This document shows, piece after piece, positions 5,271-12,608 of a stretch of 19,418 nucleotides of DNA. The translations under genes and the position numbers were made by a program. Each line of letters starts with the position of its first letter. The first letter of the stretch is position 1. The stretch lies in contig DCHL01000095.1 of the NCBI GenBank assembly GCA_002317595.1, forward strand, positions 27,742 through 47,159, given 5' to 3'. The notes under the pieces are model-generated. The model was not told where the DNA came from. It saw only the letters and a list, made by a program, of their open reading frames with translations, and did not search any database. Source of the DNA: Lachnospiraceae bacterium UBA1753 (lineage in GTDB: Bacteria > Bacillota > Clostridia > Lachnospirales > Lachnospiraceae).

Positions 5271-7976
5271 ATGGCGGACAGGAAGGACAGAGTTTCATTA
5301 ACCGAATTAATTGATGTTGAGACCTTACAGCTTGTGCAGGATTCCTTCAGTGAGATGACCGGGCTTGCCATCGGCGTGAGCGATGAGTTCGGCCGTCCTG
5401 TGACGAAGGGAGCAGGAACCACAGCCTTCTGTATGGATATGATCAGAAATAATAAGTACGGCAGACATCGTTGTCTCGACTGCGACAGTTGGGCAGCGCA
5501 GATGACCTATGAGACTGGAAAGGCACTTTGCTACACCTGTCATGCCGGACTGACAGATTTTTCTGCGCCGATTATTGTGAATGGCCAGCTTCTTGGGGCT
5601 TTTGTCGGAGGACAGTCCTCGGTTGGTGAAATCACTGAGGAGCAGGTTCGGAAATTGTCCGAAGAATATGGTTTTGATTTCGAGGAGGGCATGGAAGCTG
5701 CCACGAAGGTTCCGGTTGTGTCAAAGGAAAAAATGGACAGCATCACCATGGCTCTTGGGAAGATTGCCAACGCTTTTTCTGAGATTGCAGCAGGAAAGAG
5801 AACTGCCCTCAGTGCAAAGGAAGAGACGGAGAAGGTGGCAAGCATGAAGTCTGATTTTCTGGCCAATATGAGTCATGAGATCAGAACACCCATGAACGCC
5901 GTTATCGGTATGGCCGAGATGGCTCTCAGGGAGGAGATGTCGCCCGCTGCGCGCAATTATATCAATCAGATTAAATCATCGGGAAGGGCGCTTCTCGGAA
6001 TTATAAATGATATTCTCGATTTTTCAAAAATCGATTCTGGAAAGATGGACATCATACCTGTGGAGTATGAGCCGCTTTCTATGTTCAATGATGTCGCAAA
6101 TATTCTTGTGACGAGACTTCAGGATAAAAATGTTGAGCTTCTGCTCGAAATCAATCCTAACTTTCCGAGCATGCTCTATGGAGACAACCTTCGCGTACGA
6201 CAGGTCCTGATTAACCTTGCCAACAATGCCGTGAAGTTCACAAGCCGTGGCTCGGTAAAAATCGAGGTTGATTTTGATAAGACGGATGAGGAGAATGTGC
6301 TTCTCAAGGTCTGGGTCAAGGATACAGGTACTGGAATTAAGGAAGAGGATCTGGGTAAGATATTCCAGTCTTTCCAGCAGGTTGACAGCAAGAGAAATAG
6401 GAATATTGAAGGAACAGGACTTGGTCTTGCAATAACACAGCAGCTCCTTGGTCTGATGCATGGCCGTATTGAGGTTGAGAGTGAGTATGGCAAGGGAAGT
6501 ACCTTCTATTTCGAGATTCCACAGCGCGTGCTTGAGTGGAAACCGTCAATTACTGTAAAGAACGTGGATAAAATTGCGGCGGCAGGTATGTTTGGAAACA
6601 GGCATCTCGCAAGGCAGTTCTACAAGGATACAGGAAGGCTGGGAGTATATTCCATGGCACTTACTGCGCCTGACAGATTTGACGAGGTGGTGGCAGCTTA
6701 CGCGGATGACCTTAAGGACAAGAAGCTTTACATCTTCATGGAGGAGGAGTATTACGAGGAAGTCCTTGATACGATACTAAGCAAGCATCCTGATGTAATC
6801 GGAGTTGAGCTTGCTGATTTCTATTCAAAGCAGAAGGCAAATGTTGCCAATGTAAGGATATTCAAGAAGCCGATGTCGTCAATCAGCATCGCAATGGCAC
6901 TCAATGACGAGGAGATGAAGATTGGAGATAATGAGAATTCGGCTGACGAATTTGATTTCACGGCTCCAGATGCTAAGGTACTTATTGTAGATGATAATGC
7001 AATTAACCTCACCGTTGCTGAGGGACTACTTGATCCGTTGTGCATGCAGACATACTCTGCAACCAGCGGTAAGATGGCGCTTGACCTTATTGAGCATGAG
7101 AAGTTCGACCTCATCTTCATGGACCATATGATGCCTGAACTTGACGGTGTCGAGACAACGAGATTAATCAGGCGAATGCACCTGGATTATGCCGATGTGC
7201 CTATTCTTGCACTTACGGCAAATGCAGTTGAGGGAATGAAGGAGCTGTTCCTGTCAGAGGGAATGAATGACTTCGTGCCCAAGCCTATTGAGGTCCGTGT
7301 CCTTGTAAGTAAAGTAAAGAAATGGCTTCCTGCTGAGAAAATTATCAAGGGAAGAAAGAGTAAGGATGGAGCTGATAAAGCTGACAGGAATGATATCATA
7401 ATAGGAGATCTTGATACTGCAACGGCACTTAAGCTTCTGGGCAATGAGAAGCTTTTCTGGAATATTTTACGAGAGTACTACAGAGTGATTGATAAGAAGG
7501 CACAGCTCATAAGGGAGTACTGGGAGAATGGCGATATTCCTGCATATACGATAGAGGTGCATGCACTCAAGAGTGCGTCAAGGCAGATTGGAGCCATGAA
7601 GCTTGCGGACCTTTCGGCTGATCTTGAGGCGGCGGGCCATGAGGAAGATATTGACAGAATCAACATGAAGACGGCAGACCTCCTGACCATGTATGAGAGC
7701 ATGAAGGAGATGCTTGAACCCTTCTGCCGGGAGGATGAGAGGCCAAGCAATAAGAAGGCTTTTGACAGATATGAAGTAAGAGCACTGCTTGAGAAGATGC
7801 TGGCTGCATCCGAAGAACTTGATATGGACCTGATGGAAGAGACGGTAGGAGAACTCGGAGAGATTGCATTTGATGACCAGCAGCTCATTGTGTACGATGA
7901 ACTGAAGAAAGCATCTGAAAATGTAGACGTGGAGAGCTGTCTTGAACTGATTGATATGTGGAAGGATTTATTATGA
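5271..7976 (+). CDS. PocR-domain hybrid sensor histidine kinase (REC, HPt)
   Basis: A 901-residue soluble phosphorelay kinase with no membrane segment. Domains: PocR ligand-binding domain (about 10-175) with cysteines 54, 68, 71, 87 and 90 in two CxxC pairs; HisKA with the phospho-acceptor H202 in SHEIRTPMN; HATPase with N-box NLANNAVKFT (315-324), DTGTGI (351-356) and GTGLGLAI (381-388); a degenerate receiver-like segment (about 430-545); a true receiver with D573/D574, phospho-acceptor D618 (FMDHMMPELDG), T649 and K671; and an HPt domain with H764 (VHALKSAS). A helical extension of about 80 residues follows. The weak SD (GGTGGG, 5260-5265) suggests modest expression. The downstream ligand-binding gene overlaps the stop codon. 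There is no DNA-binding output, so the phosphate must pass to a response regulator encoded elsewhere. PocR domains sense small hydrophobic metabolites in known cases. Confidence 0.93.
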   Translation: MADRKDRVSLTELIDVETLQLVQDSFSEMTGLAIGVSDEFGRPVTKGAGTTAFCMDMIRNNKYGRHRCLDCDSWAAQMTYETGKALCYTCHAGLTDFSAPIIVNGQLLGAFVGGQSSVGEITEEQVRKLSEEYGFDFEEGMEAATKVPVVSKEKMDSITMALGKIANAFSEIAAGKRTALSAKEETEKVASMKSDFLANMSHEIRTPMNAVIGMAEMALREEMSPAARNYINQIKSSGRALLGIINDILDFSKIDSGKMDIIPVEYEPLSMFNDVANILVTRLQDKNVELLLEINPNFPSMLYGDNLRVRQVLINLANNAVKFTSRGSVKIEVDFDKTDEENVLLKVWVKDTGTGIKEEDLGKIFQSFQQVDSKRNRNIEGTGLGLAITQQLLGLMHGRIEVESEYGKGSTFYFEIPQRVLEWKPSITVKNVDKIAAAGMFGNRHLARQFYKDTGRLGVYSMALTAPDRFDEVVAAYADDLKDKKLYIFMEEEYYEEVLDTILSKHPDVIGVELADFYSKQKANVANVRIFKKPMSSISIAMALNDEEMKIGDNENSADEFDFTAPDAKVLIVDDNAINLTVAEGLLDPLCMQTYSATSGKMALDLIEHEKFDLIFMDHMMPELDGVETTRLIRRMHLDYADVPILALTANAVEGMKELFLSEGMNDFVPKPIEVRVLVSKVKKWLPAEKIIKGRKSKDGADKADRNDIIIGDLDTATALKLLGNEKLFWNILREYYRVIDKKAQLIREYWENGDIPAYTIEVHALKSASRQIGAMKLADLSADLEAAGHEEDIDRINMKTADLLTMYESMKEMLEPFCREDERPSNKKAFDRYEVRALLEKMLAASEELDMDLMEETVGELGEIAFDDQQLIVYDELKKASENVDVESCLELIDMWKDLL

Positions 7977-8815
7977 GAAAAATAGGACTTTTATTTGCAG
8001 ATGACGCGCACTGTGGACTTGGACATGATTTTTTTGCAAATGTCATAGAAGGTTTTCGTATTGGCATAAATGATGCAGGTGGCACTCTCACTATGATAAA
8101 TGTCAGCAGCAACCATAATAACCGAACAAGCTATATGGATCAGATAAGGGAACTTGGTATTGATGGGATTGGAATTGCATCTATTGATTTTGCTGATCCT
8201 GAGGTGCAGGAGGTGTTGGAATCAGGGATTCCGCTTGTTGTTATAGACGAAGATATAGAGGGTGCAATCTGTGTAAAGTCAGACAATGAAAATGGCATAA
8301 AGGATATGGTCAGATATATATACGAGATGGGGCATAGGAAGATTGCATTCATTTCGGGAAATATTAATACAGTGACTAATATTAGGATTCGGGCATTTCT
8401 GGAAGCCTGTGAAGAACTTGGAATCCAGGTGCCGGATGAGTATCTGGCAAACAGCTATTACAGGGATATGAAGGAAGCTTCATACCAGACAGAAAAGCTT
8501 CTCAGGCTCATGAATCCTCCTACATGCATCATTTATTCAGATGATTATGCTGCTATCGGTGGACTTAATATCCTGAGAGCCAGGGGAATGGACATTCCGA
8601 AGGATATCTCGATTGTGGGATACGATGGTCTGGACTTTGCAAAGCAGTATGAGCCCAGACTTACAACCGTTAAGCAGGATATGCAGGGAATGGGGAACAT
8701 AGCTGCAAGGAAACTAATGGAGAAGATAGACAATCCTGATACGCCTGTCTCGACAATAGTCCTTGAGACCGTTGTCGAGAAGGGCCGTACAGTGAGACGT
8801 GTATATGGGGCGTAA
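7973..8815 (+). CDS. LacI-type ligand-binding protein without HTH or signal peptide
   Basis: A 280-residue protein with the type-1 periplasmic-binding fold typical of LacI/GalR cores. It starts straight into the first strand (MRKIGLLFADDAHCGLGHDF). Further landmarks are GIDGIGIASIDF, GIPLVVIDED, the hinge-like block YIYEMGHRKIAFISG, CIIYSDDYAAIGGL, DISIVGYDGLDFA and LTTVKQDMQGMG. It lacks the roughly 60-residue N-terminal LacI HTH and any signal peptide or lipobox, so it should be a cytosolic sugar or metabolite binder that does not bind DNA. The start at 7973 has SD GGAAGGA (7960-7966) inside the kinase gene and forms an ATGA overlap with the kinase stop, indicating translational coupling and probably fixed stoichiometry. 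The obvious inference is a ligand-sensing partner of the kinase. Confidence 0.9.
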   Translation: MRKIGLLFADDAHCGLGHDFFANVIEGFRIGINDAGGTLTMINVSSNHNNRTSYMDQIRELGIDGIGIASIDFADPEVQEVLESGIPLVVIDEDIEGAICVKSDNENGIKDMVRYIYEMGHRKIAFISGNINTVTNIRIRAFLEACEELGIQVPDEYLANSYYRDMKEASYQTEKLLRLMNPPTCIIYSDDYAAIGGLNILRARGMDIPKDISIVGYDGLDFAKQYEPRLTTVKQDMQGMGNIAARKLMEKIDNPDTPVSTIVLETVVEKGRTVRRVYGA

Positions 8816-8838
8816 ATACAGTTGCTACGCTGTATTTA
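8813..8838. terminator. Hairpin after the kinase operon, possible bidirectional terminator
   Basis: TAAATACAG (8813-8821) and CTGTATTTA (8830-8838) form a 9-bp stem with an 8-nt loop. It begins at the stop codon of the ligand-binding gene and lies before the convergent bioY stop. There is no long T-run, so it may be a weak terminator for both units. Confidence 0.5.
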
Positions 8839-8858
8839 AGTGTGCAATCAGTTTCGTG

Positions 8859-9404
8859 TTACTGCTCCATTACCTTCTTAAAAGCAGGAATAATCTGTGC
8901 GGCAACCACTGCCTTCAGAAGGTCGAGCGGCAGGAACGGAAGGAAGCCGATTGTAAGTCCTGTGACAAGGTCGTACTGCGACATCACACACAGGTAAATC
9001 ATTCCAATGAGATCGATAACGACAACACCTATAATTGCGCTGATTGTGTAGCGCAGCCTGTTATATTTTTTTCCTCGGATAAGTGGAAGGAGAAGTGCGA
9101 CAATGGGGAAGGCCCAGGTGTACGCACCCCAGGGCTGGATGAGGTAGCCAACACCTGCCTTGCCACCGATGAATACGGGTATTCCGACAATTCCGAGGAT
9201 CATCCATACCATTGTTATCATAAACGAATCCGTTGCTGAGAAGAGCAGTGCGATAATGAAGAGCACAAAGTTGATCATCGTGATGTGAGGTGCTCCGGGA
9301 AGCGGCAGCGGAATGCTGATGTATGCAGCTATTGAAAGCAGTGCCGCGAACAGCGCGCAGTATACAATTCTTTTTGTGGACATTTTCTGTGTATTGTTAC
9401 TCAT
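8859..9404 (-). CDS. bioY: BioY, substrate-binding (S) component of a biotin ECF transporter
   Basis: A 181-residue membrane protein with about six hydrophobic helices. It shows the BioY features AAYISIPLPLPGAPHITM, the glycine-rich GIVGIPVFIGGKAGVGYL followed by QPWGAYTWAF, and a C-terminal LPFLPLDLLKAVVAA. BioY binds biotin with high affinity and works with the ECF ATPases EcfA/A' and EcfT, which are not in this window. I place the start at 9404 (MSNNTQK) because AAAAGGAAA lies about 7 nt upstream on this strand; the longer reading to 9446 has no SD. It is divergent from bioB, with a shared BirA-like site between them, so uptake and synthesis are probably co-repressed by biotin. Confidence 0.94.
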   Translation of the reverse strand: MSNNTQKMSTKRIVYCALFAALLSIAAYISIPLPLPGAPHITMINFVLFIIALLFSATDSFMITMVWMILGIVGIPVFIGGKAGVGYLIQPWGAYTWAFPIVALLLPLIRGKKYNRLRYTISAIIGVVVIDLIGMIYLCVMSQYDLVTGLTIGFLPFLPLDLLKAVVAAQIIPAFKKVMEQ

Positions 9405-9448
9405 ATCATTTTCCTTTTCTCTAAGTCTTATTTTTGCAACTGTCACAC

Positions 9449-9477
9449 AGTATAAAAAAATGATTGACTATTGTCAA
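9449..9477 (-). promoter_or_regulatory. Promoter of bioY
   Basis: Read on the - strand: TTGACA (9477-9472), a 17-bp spacer, then TATACT (9454-9449). This is a near-perfect sigma-A promoter. The -35 hexamer lies inside the left half of the BirA-like operator. Confidence 0.82.
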
Positions 9478-9492
9478 CCATAAATTTAAAAT
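9464..9492 (+). promoter_or_regulatory. Promoter of bioB
   Basis: TTGACT (9464-9469), a 17-bp spacer and TAAAAT (9487-9492), each 5 of 6 to consensus. It overlaps the bioY promoter head-on. The predicted leader to the bioB ATG is about 100 nt. Confidence 0.7.
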
Positions 9493-9502
9493 GAGTTAAC
9501 GA
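9471..9502. promoter_or_regulatory. BirA-type biotin operator between bioY and bioB
   Basis: TTGTCAACC (9471-9479), an AT-rich 14-nt spacer and AGTTAACGA (9494-9502) resemble the BirA operator TTGTnAACC-N14-16-GGTTnACAA (about 8 of 9 and 7 of 9). It covers the bioY -35 and the bioB -10, so one bound BirA dimer could silence both. A further half-site-like GGTAAACAA occurs at 9515-9523. BirA itself is not encoded here. Confidence 0.68.
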
Positions 9503-9600
9503 TTGGAATTTCGTGGTAAACAATATTGCTTGAACAGCGACGTCCTATCAATGAAGATTTTGAAGAAATCGAGTTGATAAGATATTGTAGGAGATTTGTA

Positions 9601-10557
9601 ATGACAGTCAATGAGTTAATGGAAAAAGTATTATCGGGAAACGCAGTTACGAGAGAGGAAGCACTTGGCCTTGTAGATGCCGAGCTTGAGGAACTCTGCA
9701 GGTGCGCAGATATAATAAGGGAAAAAATATGTGGCAACTACTTTGATATGTGTGCCGTGATGAGTGTTAAGGGTGGCAGGTGTTCTGAAAACTGTAAGTT
9801 CTGCTCGCAGAGCAGCTGCTCTAGTGCGGAGGTTCCTACCTTTAAGGTGAGAGACGAAGAGTATGTCCTTGCAGATGCACTTACCCGTTCAGGGAAGGGG
9901 ATATCGCATTACTGTCAGGTGGCATCCGGACGGAAAATGGACAAGCAGGGAATCCGTCAGGTATGTGAGAATGTGAAGCGCATTGTTGCCAAGACAGATC
10001 TCATCCCATGTGTGTCTCTGGGACTTCTTGACAGGGATGACCTCATTGCTCTTAAGGAAGCAGGTGTACAGAGGGTTCATAATAACCTTGAGACAAGTGA
10101 AAGGTACTTTCCAGAGGTGTGCCAGAGCCATACCTATGAGGAGAAGATGGAAGTGATGAGGCTTGCCCATGAGGTGGGGCTTGAGCTGTGTTCTGGTGGG
10201 ATATTTGGAATAGGCGAGACCTGGGAGGACCGGATTGACATGGCGCTTAAGGAGGCTGAATTTGAGCCCGAATCAGTACCCATTAATCTTCTAAATCCAG
10301 TGGAGGGAACTCCCATGGGGGACTTTGAGGTTCTTACTGAAGATGAAGTAAGGCGGATAATGGCAATCTACAGATTCATTCTTCCTAAGTCATACATAAG
10401 ACTTGCAGCGGGCCGTGATTATATTGAAGATACAGGTCTTAAATGCTTCAGGGGTGGATCTAATGCGACCATAACCGGAAATATGGTGACCGTAAAGGGG
10501 ATATCCGTTGAAGAGGACCTTAAAAATATAGAAAAAATTGGATATTCGCTGGAATAG
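9601..10557 (+). CDS. bioB: Biotin synthase
   Basis: A 318-residue radical-SAM enzyme that inserts sulfur into dethiobiotin to make biotin. The SAM cluster motif is C61-x3-C65-x2-C68 (GGRCSENCKFC). The ligands of the auxiliary 2Fe-2S cluster are all present: C105 (HYCQ), C137 (IPCVSLG), C197 (ELCSGGIFGIGE) and R272 (RLAAGRD), so it should be catalytically competent. NNLETS (161-166) matches the conserved NxLxTS segment. The start at 9601 is set by TAGGAG (9588-9593) 7 nt upstream; an in-frame TTG at 9526 has no SD. No bioA, bioD or bioF lies nearby. The isolated bioB next to bioY suggests the cell may import precursors as well as biotin, which is an inference limited to this window. Confidence 0.95.
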   Translation: MTVNELMEKVLSGNAVTREEALGLVDAELEELCRCADIIREKICGNYFDMCAVMSVKGGRCSENCKFCSQSSCSSAEVPTFKVRDEEYVLADALTRSGKGISHYCQVASGRKMDKQGIRQVCENVKRIVAKTDLIPCVSLGLLDRDDLIALKEAGVQRVHNNLETSERYFPEVCQSHTYEEKMEVMRLAHEVGLELCSGGIFGIGETWEDRIDMALKEAEFEPESVPINLLNPVEGTPMGDFEVLTEDEVRRIMAIYRFILPKSYIRLAAGRDYIEDTGLKCFRGGSNATITGNMVTVKGISVEEDLKNIEKIGYSLE

Positions 10558-10561
10558 TTTA

Positions 10562-10590
10562 TTGACAACCGCAACAAGTTAGTTTATACT
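10562..10590 (+). promoter_or_regulatory. Strong promoter immediately after bioB
   Basis: TTGACA (10562-10567), a 17-bp spacer and TATACT (10585-10590) begin 4 bp after the bioB stop. Transcription would start near 10597. A second promoter lies about 210 bp downstream, so this one may serve a short transcript or a long leader for the symporter. Confidence 0.75.
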
Positions 10591-10593
10591 AAC
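10578..10593. promoter_or_regulatory. Dyad operator over a -10 element
   Basis: GTTAGT (10578-10583) and ACTAAC (10588-10593) form a perfect inverted repeat with a 4-nt centre. They straddle the TATACT -10 hexamer, which is a typical position for a repressor site. No regulator for it is encoded in the window. Confidence 0.5.
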
Positions 10594-10596
10594 CGC

Positions 10597-10720
10597 ATAA
10601 GGCGCTGCTATTTTTCAACTGATGTTCACAGTTCTCCTTATTGTGTGCGGCGTCAGAATAATTCATAATCCTTTCAACTTGCATTGCCCACAGGACCTTT
10701 TGAGTTCTGTGGGCAATACT
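10597..10720 (+). ncRNA. Possible small RNA or structured leader
   Basis: The 337 bp between bioB and the symporter have no credible gene. A transcript from the promoter at 10562 could fold CCGCATAAGG (10593-10602) against CCTTA (10636-10640) and TGCGG (10646-10650) with a 5-nt bulge. It then reaches the long hairpin at 10683-10717. I do not recognise a known riboswitch or RNA class. No T-run follows the last hairpin, so the 3' end is unsure; it may instead be read-through leader. Confidence 0.35.
10683..10717. terminator. 14-bp hairpin downstream of bioB
   Basis: ATTGCCCACAG (10683-10693) pairs perfectly with CTGTGGGCAAT (10707-10717). Three more pairs, including one G-U, leave a 7-nt loop. 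The stem is strong enough for a terminator, but the downstream sequence ACTATTTC is a poor T-tract. It could terminate bioB and the candidate small RNA, or act as an attenuator. Confidence 0.5.
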
Positions 10721-10773
10721 ATTTCAAAGATGCTCATACGGATGGGTAATACTGATTTGAACAAAATAGTTAC

Positions 10774-10802
10774 TTGCGTAGAGAACGTTTTTCTGTTATG
10801 AT
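10774..10802 (+). promoter_or_regulatory. Promoter of the sodium:solute symporter gene
   Basis: TTGCGT (10774-10779), a 17-bp spacer and TATGAT (10797-10802). The predicted start near 10809 gives an 86-nt leader that opens directly with the dyad/hairpin region at 10810-10847. Confidence 0.6.
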
Positions 10803-10809
10803 TTATTCG

Positions 10810-10847
10810 TTCAACGCTTTGACGCGTAAAAGCGTTAAAACGTTGAA
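10810..10847. promoter_or_regulatory. Overlapping inverted repeats in the symporter leader
   Basis: AACGCTTT (10813-10820) and AAAGCGTT (10829-10836) form an 8-bp dyad around an 8-nt centre. TTCAACG (10810-10816) can instead pair with CGTTGAA (10841-10847). Both use AACG at 10813-10816, so as RNA they are mutually exclusive. As DNA the site sits at the transcription start, where a repressor could bind. Confidence 0.55.
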
Positions 10848-10894
10848 GGGGAAAAGCAACACCGTGTATTATACTACAATAGCAGGAGGATGTT

Positions 10895-12430
10895 ATGTTA
10901 AAGGTAATTATTCTTGTATGCTATTTTGCGGTATTAGTAGGAATCGGATTCTACTGCCGTAAGCATGCAACAGATGTTAATGGATTCGTACTTGGTGGAA
11001 GATCAGTAGGTCCCTGGCTTACAGCGTTCGCTTATGGTACATCTTATTTTTCAGCCGTAGTGTTCGTAGGATATGCAGGACAGTTCGGATGGAAGTATGG
11101 TATTTCAGCAACTTGGGCTGGAATCGGTAATGCAATCATCGGTTCGCTCCTCGCGTGGGTTGTACTTGGACGCAGGACGAGAATCATGACTCAGCATCTT
11201 GATTCGGCTACAATGCCACAGTTCTTTGGAAAGAGATTTGACTCTGCTCCTCTGAAGATTGGTGCATCTGTCATCGTATTTATTTTTCTGATTCCTTACA
11301 CGGCATCGCTCTACAATGGTCTGTCACGACTCTTTGGAATGGCTTTCAACATTGATTACTCTGTATGTATCATCCTGATGGCTATCCTTACAGCAATCTA
11401 TGTAATTGCAGGTGGATATATGGCGACAGCAATCAATGATTTCATTCAGGGAATCATCATGCTGTTTGGTATAGTTACAGTCATCGCCGCAGTGCTTATC
11501 AGCAAAGGTGGCTTCATTGCAGCTCTCGATGGTCTGGCTCGGGTTAGTGATGAGACAGTTTCAGCAACTCCTGGAATCTTTGCATCATTCTTTGGCCCTG
11601 ATCCTCTTAATCTTCTCTTTGTGGTAATCCTCACATCACTTGGTACATGGGGACTTCCTCAGATGGTTCAGAAGTTCTACTCAATCACAGATGAGTCTGC
11701 TATCCAGAAGGGAACAGTCATCTCTACAGTTTTTGCGCTGGTGGTAGCTGGTGGCTGCTATTTCCTCGGTGGATTCGGCCGTCTCTTCTCTGATCAGATT
11801 GATGTGAAGGCAAATGGATTTGACTCAATCATCCCTACAATGCTTTCAGGACTCAGCCCTGCACTTATAGCATTAGTTGTTATCCTTGTGCTTTCGGCTT
11901 CAATGTCAACACTCTCATCGCTGGTACTTGCATCAAGCTCGACATTGACAATTGACTTTATTGAAGGAACATTTATCAAGAATATGACAGAGAAGGCTAA
12001 GCTTCTCTGGATTAGAGCACTTGTTGTTGTATTCATCGCAATTTCATCAATCATCGCACTCATTCAGTACAAGAGCTCAGTTACCTTCATTGCTCAGCTT
12101 ATGGGCGTTTCATGGGGAGCGCTTGCAGGTTCATTCCTGGCACCCTTTATGTACGCTCTGTACTGCAAGTGGGTTACAAAGGCTTCCTGCTGGGCATGCT
12201 TCCTGTTTTCATCTGTCCTTATGATCCTGAACATTTTCTTCAGAAGCTCATTCCCTGCAATCATCCAGTCGCCTATCAACTGCGGTGCAGTTGCAATGCT
12301 TGCAGGTCTTATCATTGTTCCTGTTGTAAGCCTCGTTTCACCCAAGCCTGCCAAGGAGCTTGTTGATGATGCATTCAGGTGCTACGACAAGGAGACAACA
12401 GTTTCACAGAAGACAGCACTCGGAAAGTAA
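10895..12430 (+). CDS. Sodium:solute symporter (SSS family)
   Basis: A 511-residue integral membrane protein with about thirteen hydrophobic segments and a strong SD (AGGAGG, 10884-10889). It begins in a membrane helix (LKVIILVCYFAVLVGIGFYC), followed by GFVLGGRSVGPWLTAFAYGTSYFS, the typical PutP/PanF-like first repeat of the SSS (TC 2.A.21) fold. Other landmarks are HLDSATMPQFFGKRF, the second repeat region with IYVIAGGYMATAINDFIQG, and the Ser-rich SASMSTLSSLVLASSSTLT, which matches the Na+-binding end of helix TM8. Members import proline, pantothenate, sugars, carboxylates or iodide with Na+; the substrate cannot be chosen from sequence alone. It is monocistronic, with its own promoter, leader structure and terminator. 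Confidence 0.9.
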   Translation: MLKVIILVCYFAVLVGIGFYCRKHATDVNGFVLGGRSVGPWLTAFAYGTSYFSAVVFVGYAGQFGWKYGISATWAGIGNAIIGSLLAWVVLGRRTRIMTQHLDSATMPQFFGKRFDSAPLKIGASVIVFIFLIPYTASLYNGLSRLFGMAFNIDYSVCIILMAILTAIYVIAGGYMATAINDFIQGIIMLFGIVTVIAAVLISKGGFIAALDGLARVSDETVSATPGIFASFFGPDPLNLLFVVILTSLGTWGLPQMVQKFYSITDESAIQKGTVISTVFALVVAGGCYFLGGFGRLFSDQIDVKANGFDSIIPTMLSGLSPALIALVVILVLSASMSTLSSLVLASSSTLTIDFIEGTFIKNMTEKAKLLWIRALVVVFIAISSIIALIQYKSSVTFIAQLMGVSWGALAGSFLAPFMYALYCKWVTKASCWACFLFSSVLMILNIFFRSSFPAIIQSPINCGAVAMLAGLIIVPVVSLVSPKPAKELVDDAFRCYDKETTVSQKTALGK

Positions 12431-12458
12431 TTTGGAAAGAATAGAATAAACTATTTTT

Positions 12459-12500
12459 GCAGGGCGCCATGAATAAATGGTGGCCCTGCTTTTATTTTTT
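12459..12500 (+). terminator. Intrinsic terminator of the symporter gene
   Basis: GCAGGGCGCCA (12459-12469) pairs with TGGTGGCCCTGC (12478-12489) with a small internal mismatch, around an A/T-rich loop. The T-rich tract TTTTATTTTTT (12490-12500) follows directly, which is a classic rho-independent terminator. Confidence 0.88.
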
Positions 12501-12579
12501 ATGATGAATCCCGCCTGTATCCATAATGACGCAAGAAGACGACTGTTGTATTGTTGAAAGCAGATACCGTTTACTATTA

Positions 12580-12608
12580 TTGACCTTATAATAAAAAATG
12601 TTTATAAT
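12580..12608 (+). promoter_or_regulatory. Promoter of the hipBA operon
   Basis: TTGACC (12580-12585), a 17-bp spacer and a perfect TATAAT (12603-12608). The predicted start near 12615 lies downstream of the ATG codons at 12598 and 12610, which supports the GTG at 12646 as the real start of the antitoxin gene. Confidence 0.72.

Noticed and set aside
7973..8815. LacI-family DNA-binding repressor
   Set aside because: The chain begins at the first strand of the ligand-binding core. Upstream sequence is the kinase gene in another frame, so no HTH exists.
8799..9239. Long + strand reading frame opposite bioY
   Set aside because: It is the antisense shadow of bioY, without a ribosome binding site or recognisable domain.
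9464..9480. A known riboswitch in front of bioB or bioY
   Set aside because: No recognised riboswitch consensus is present. The BirA-like half-sites explain biotin control at the DNA level.
10622..10801. A 59-codon open frame in the bioB-symporter gap
   Set aside because: It has no Shine-Dalgarno sequence before the ATG, runs through the strong hairpin and the second promoter, and its composition is not protein-like.
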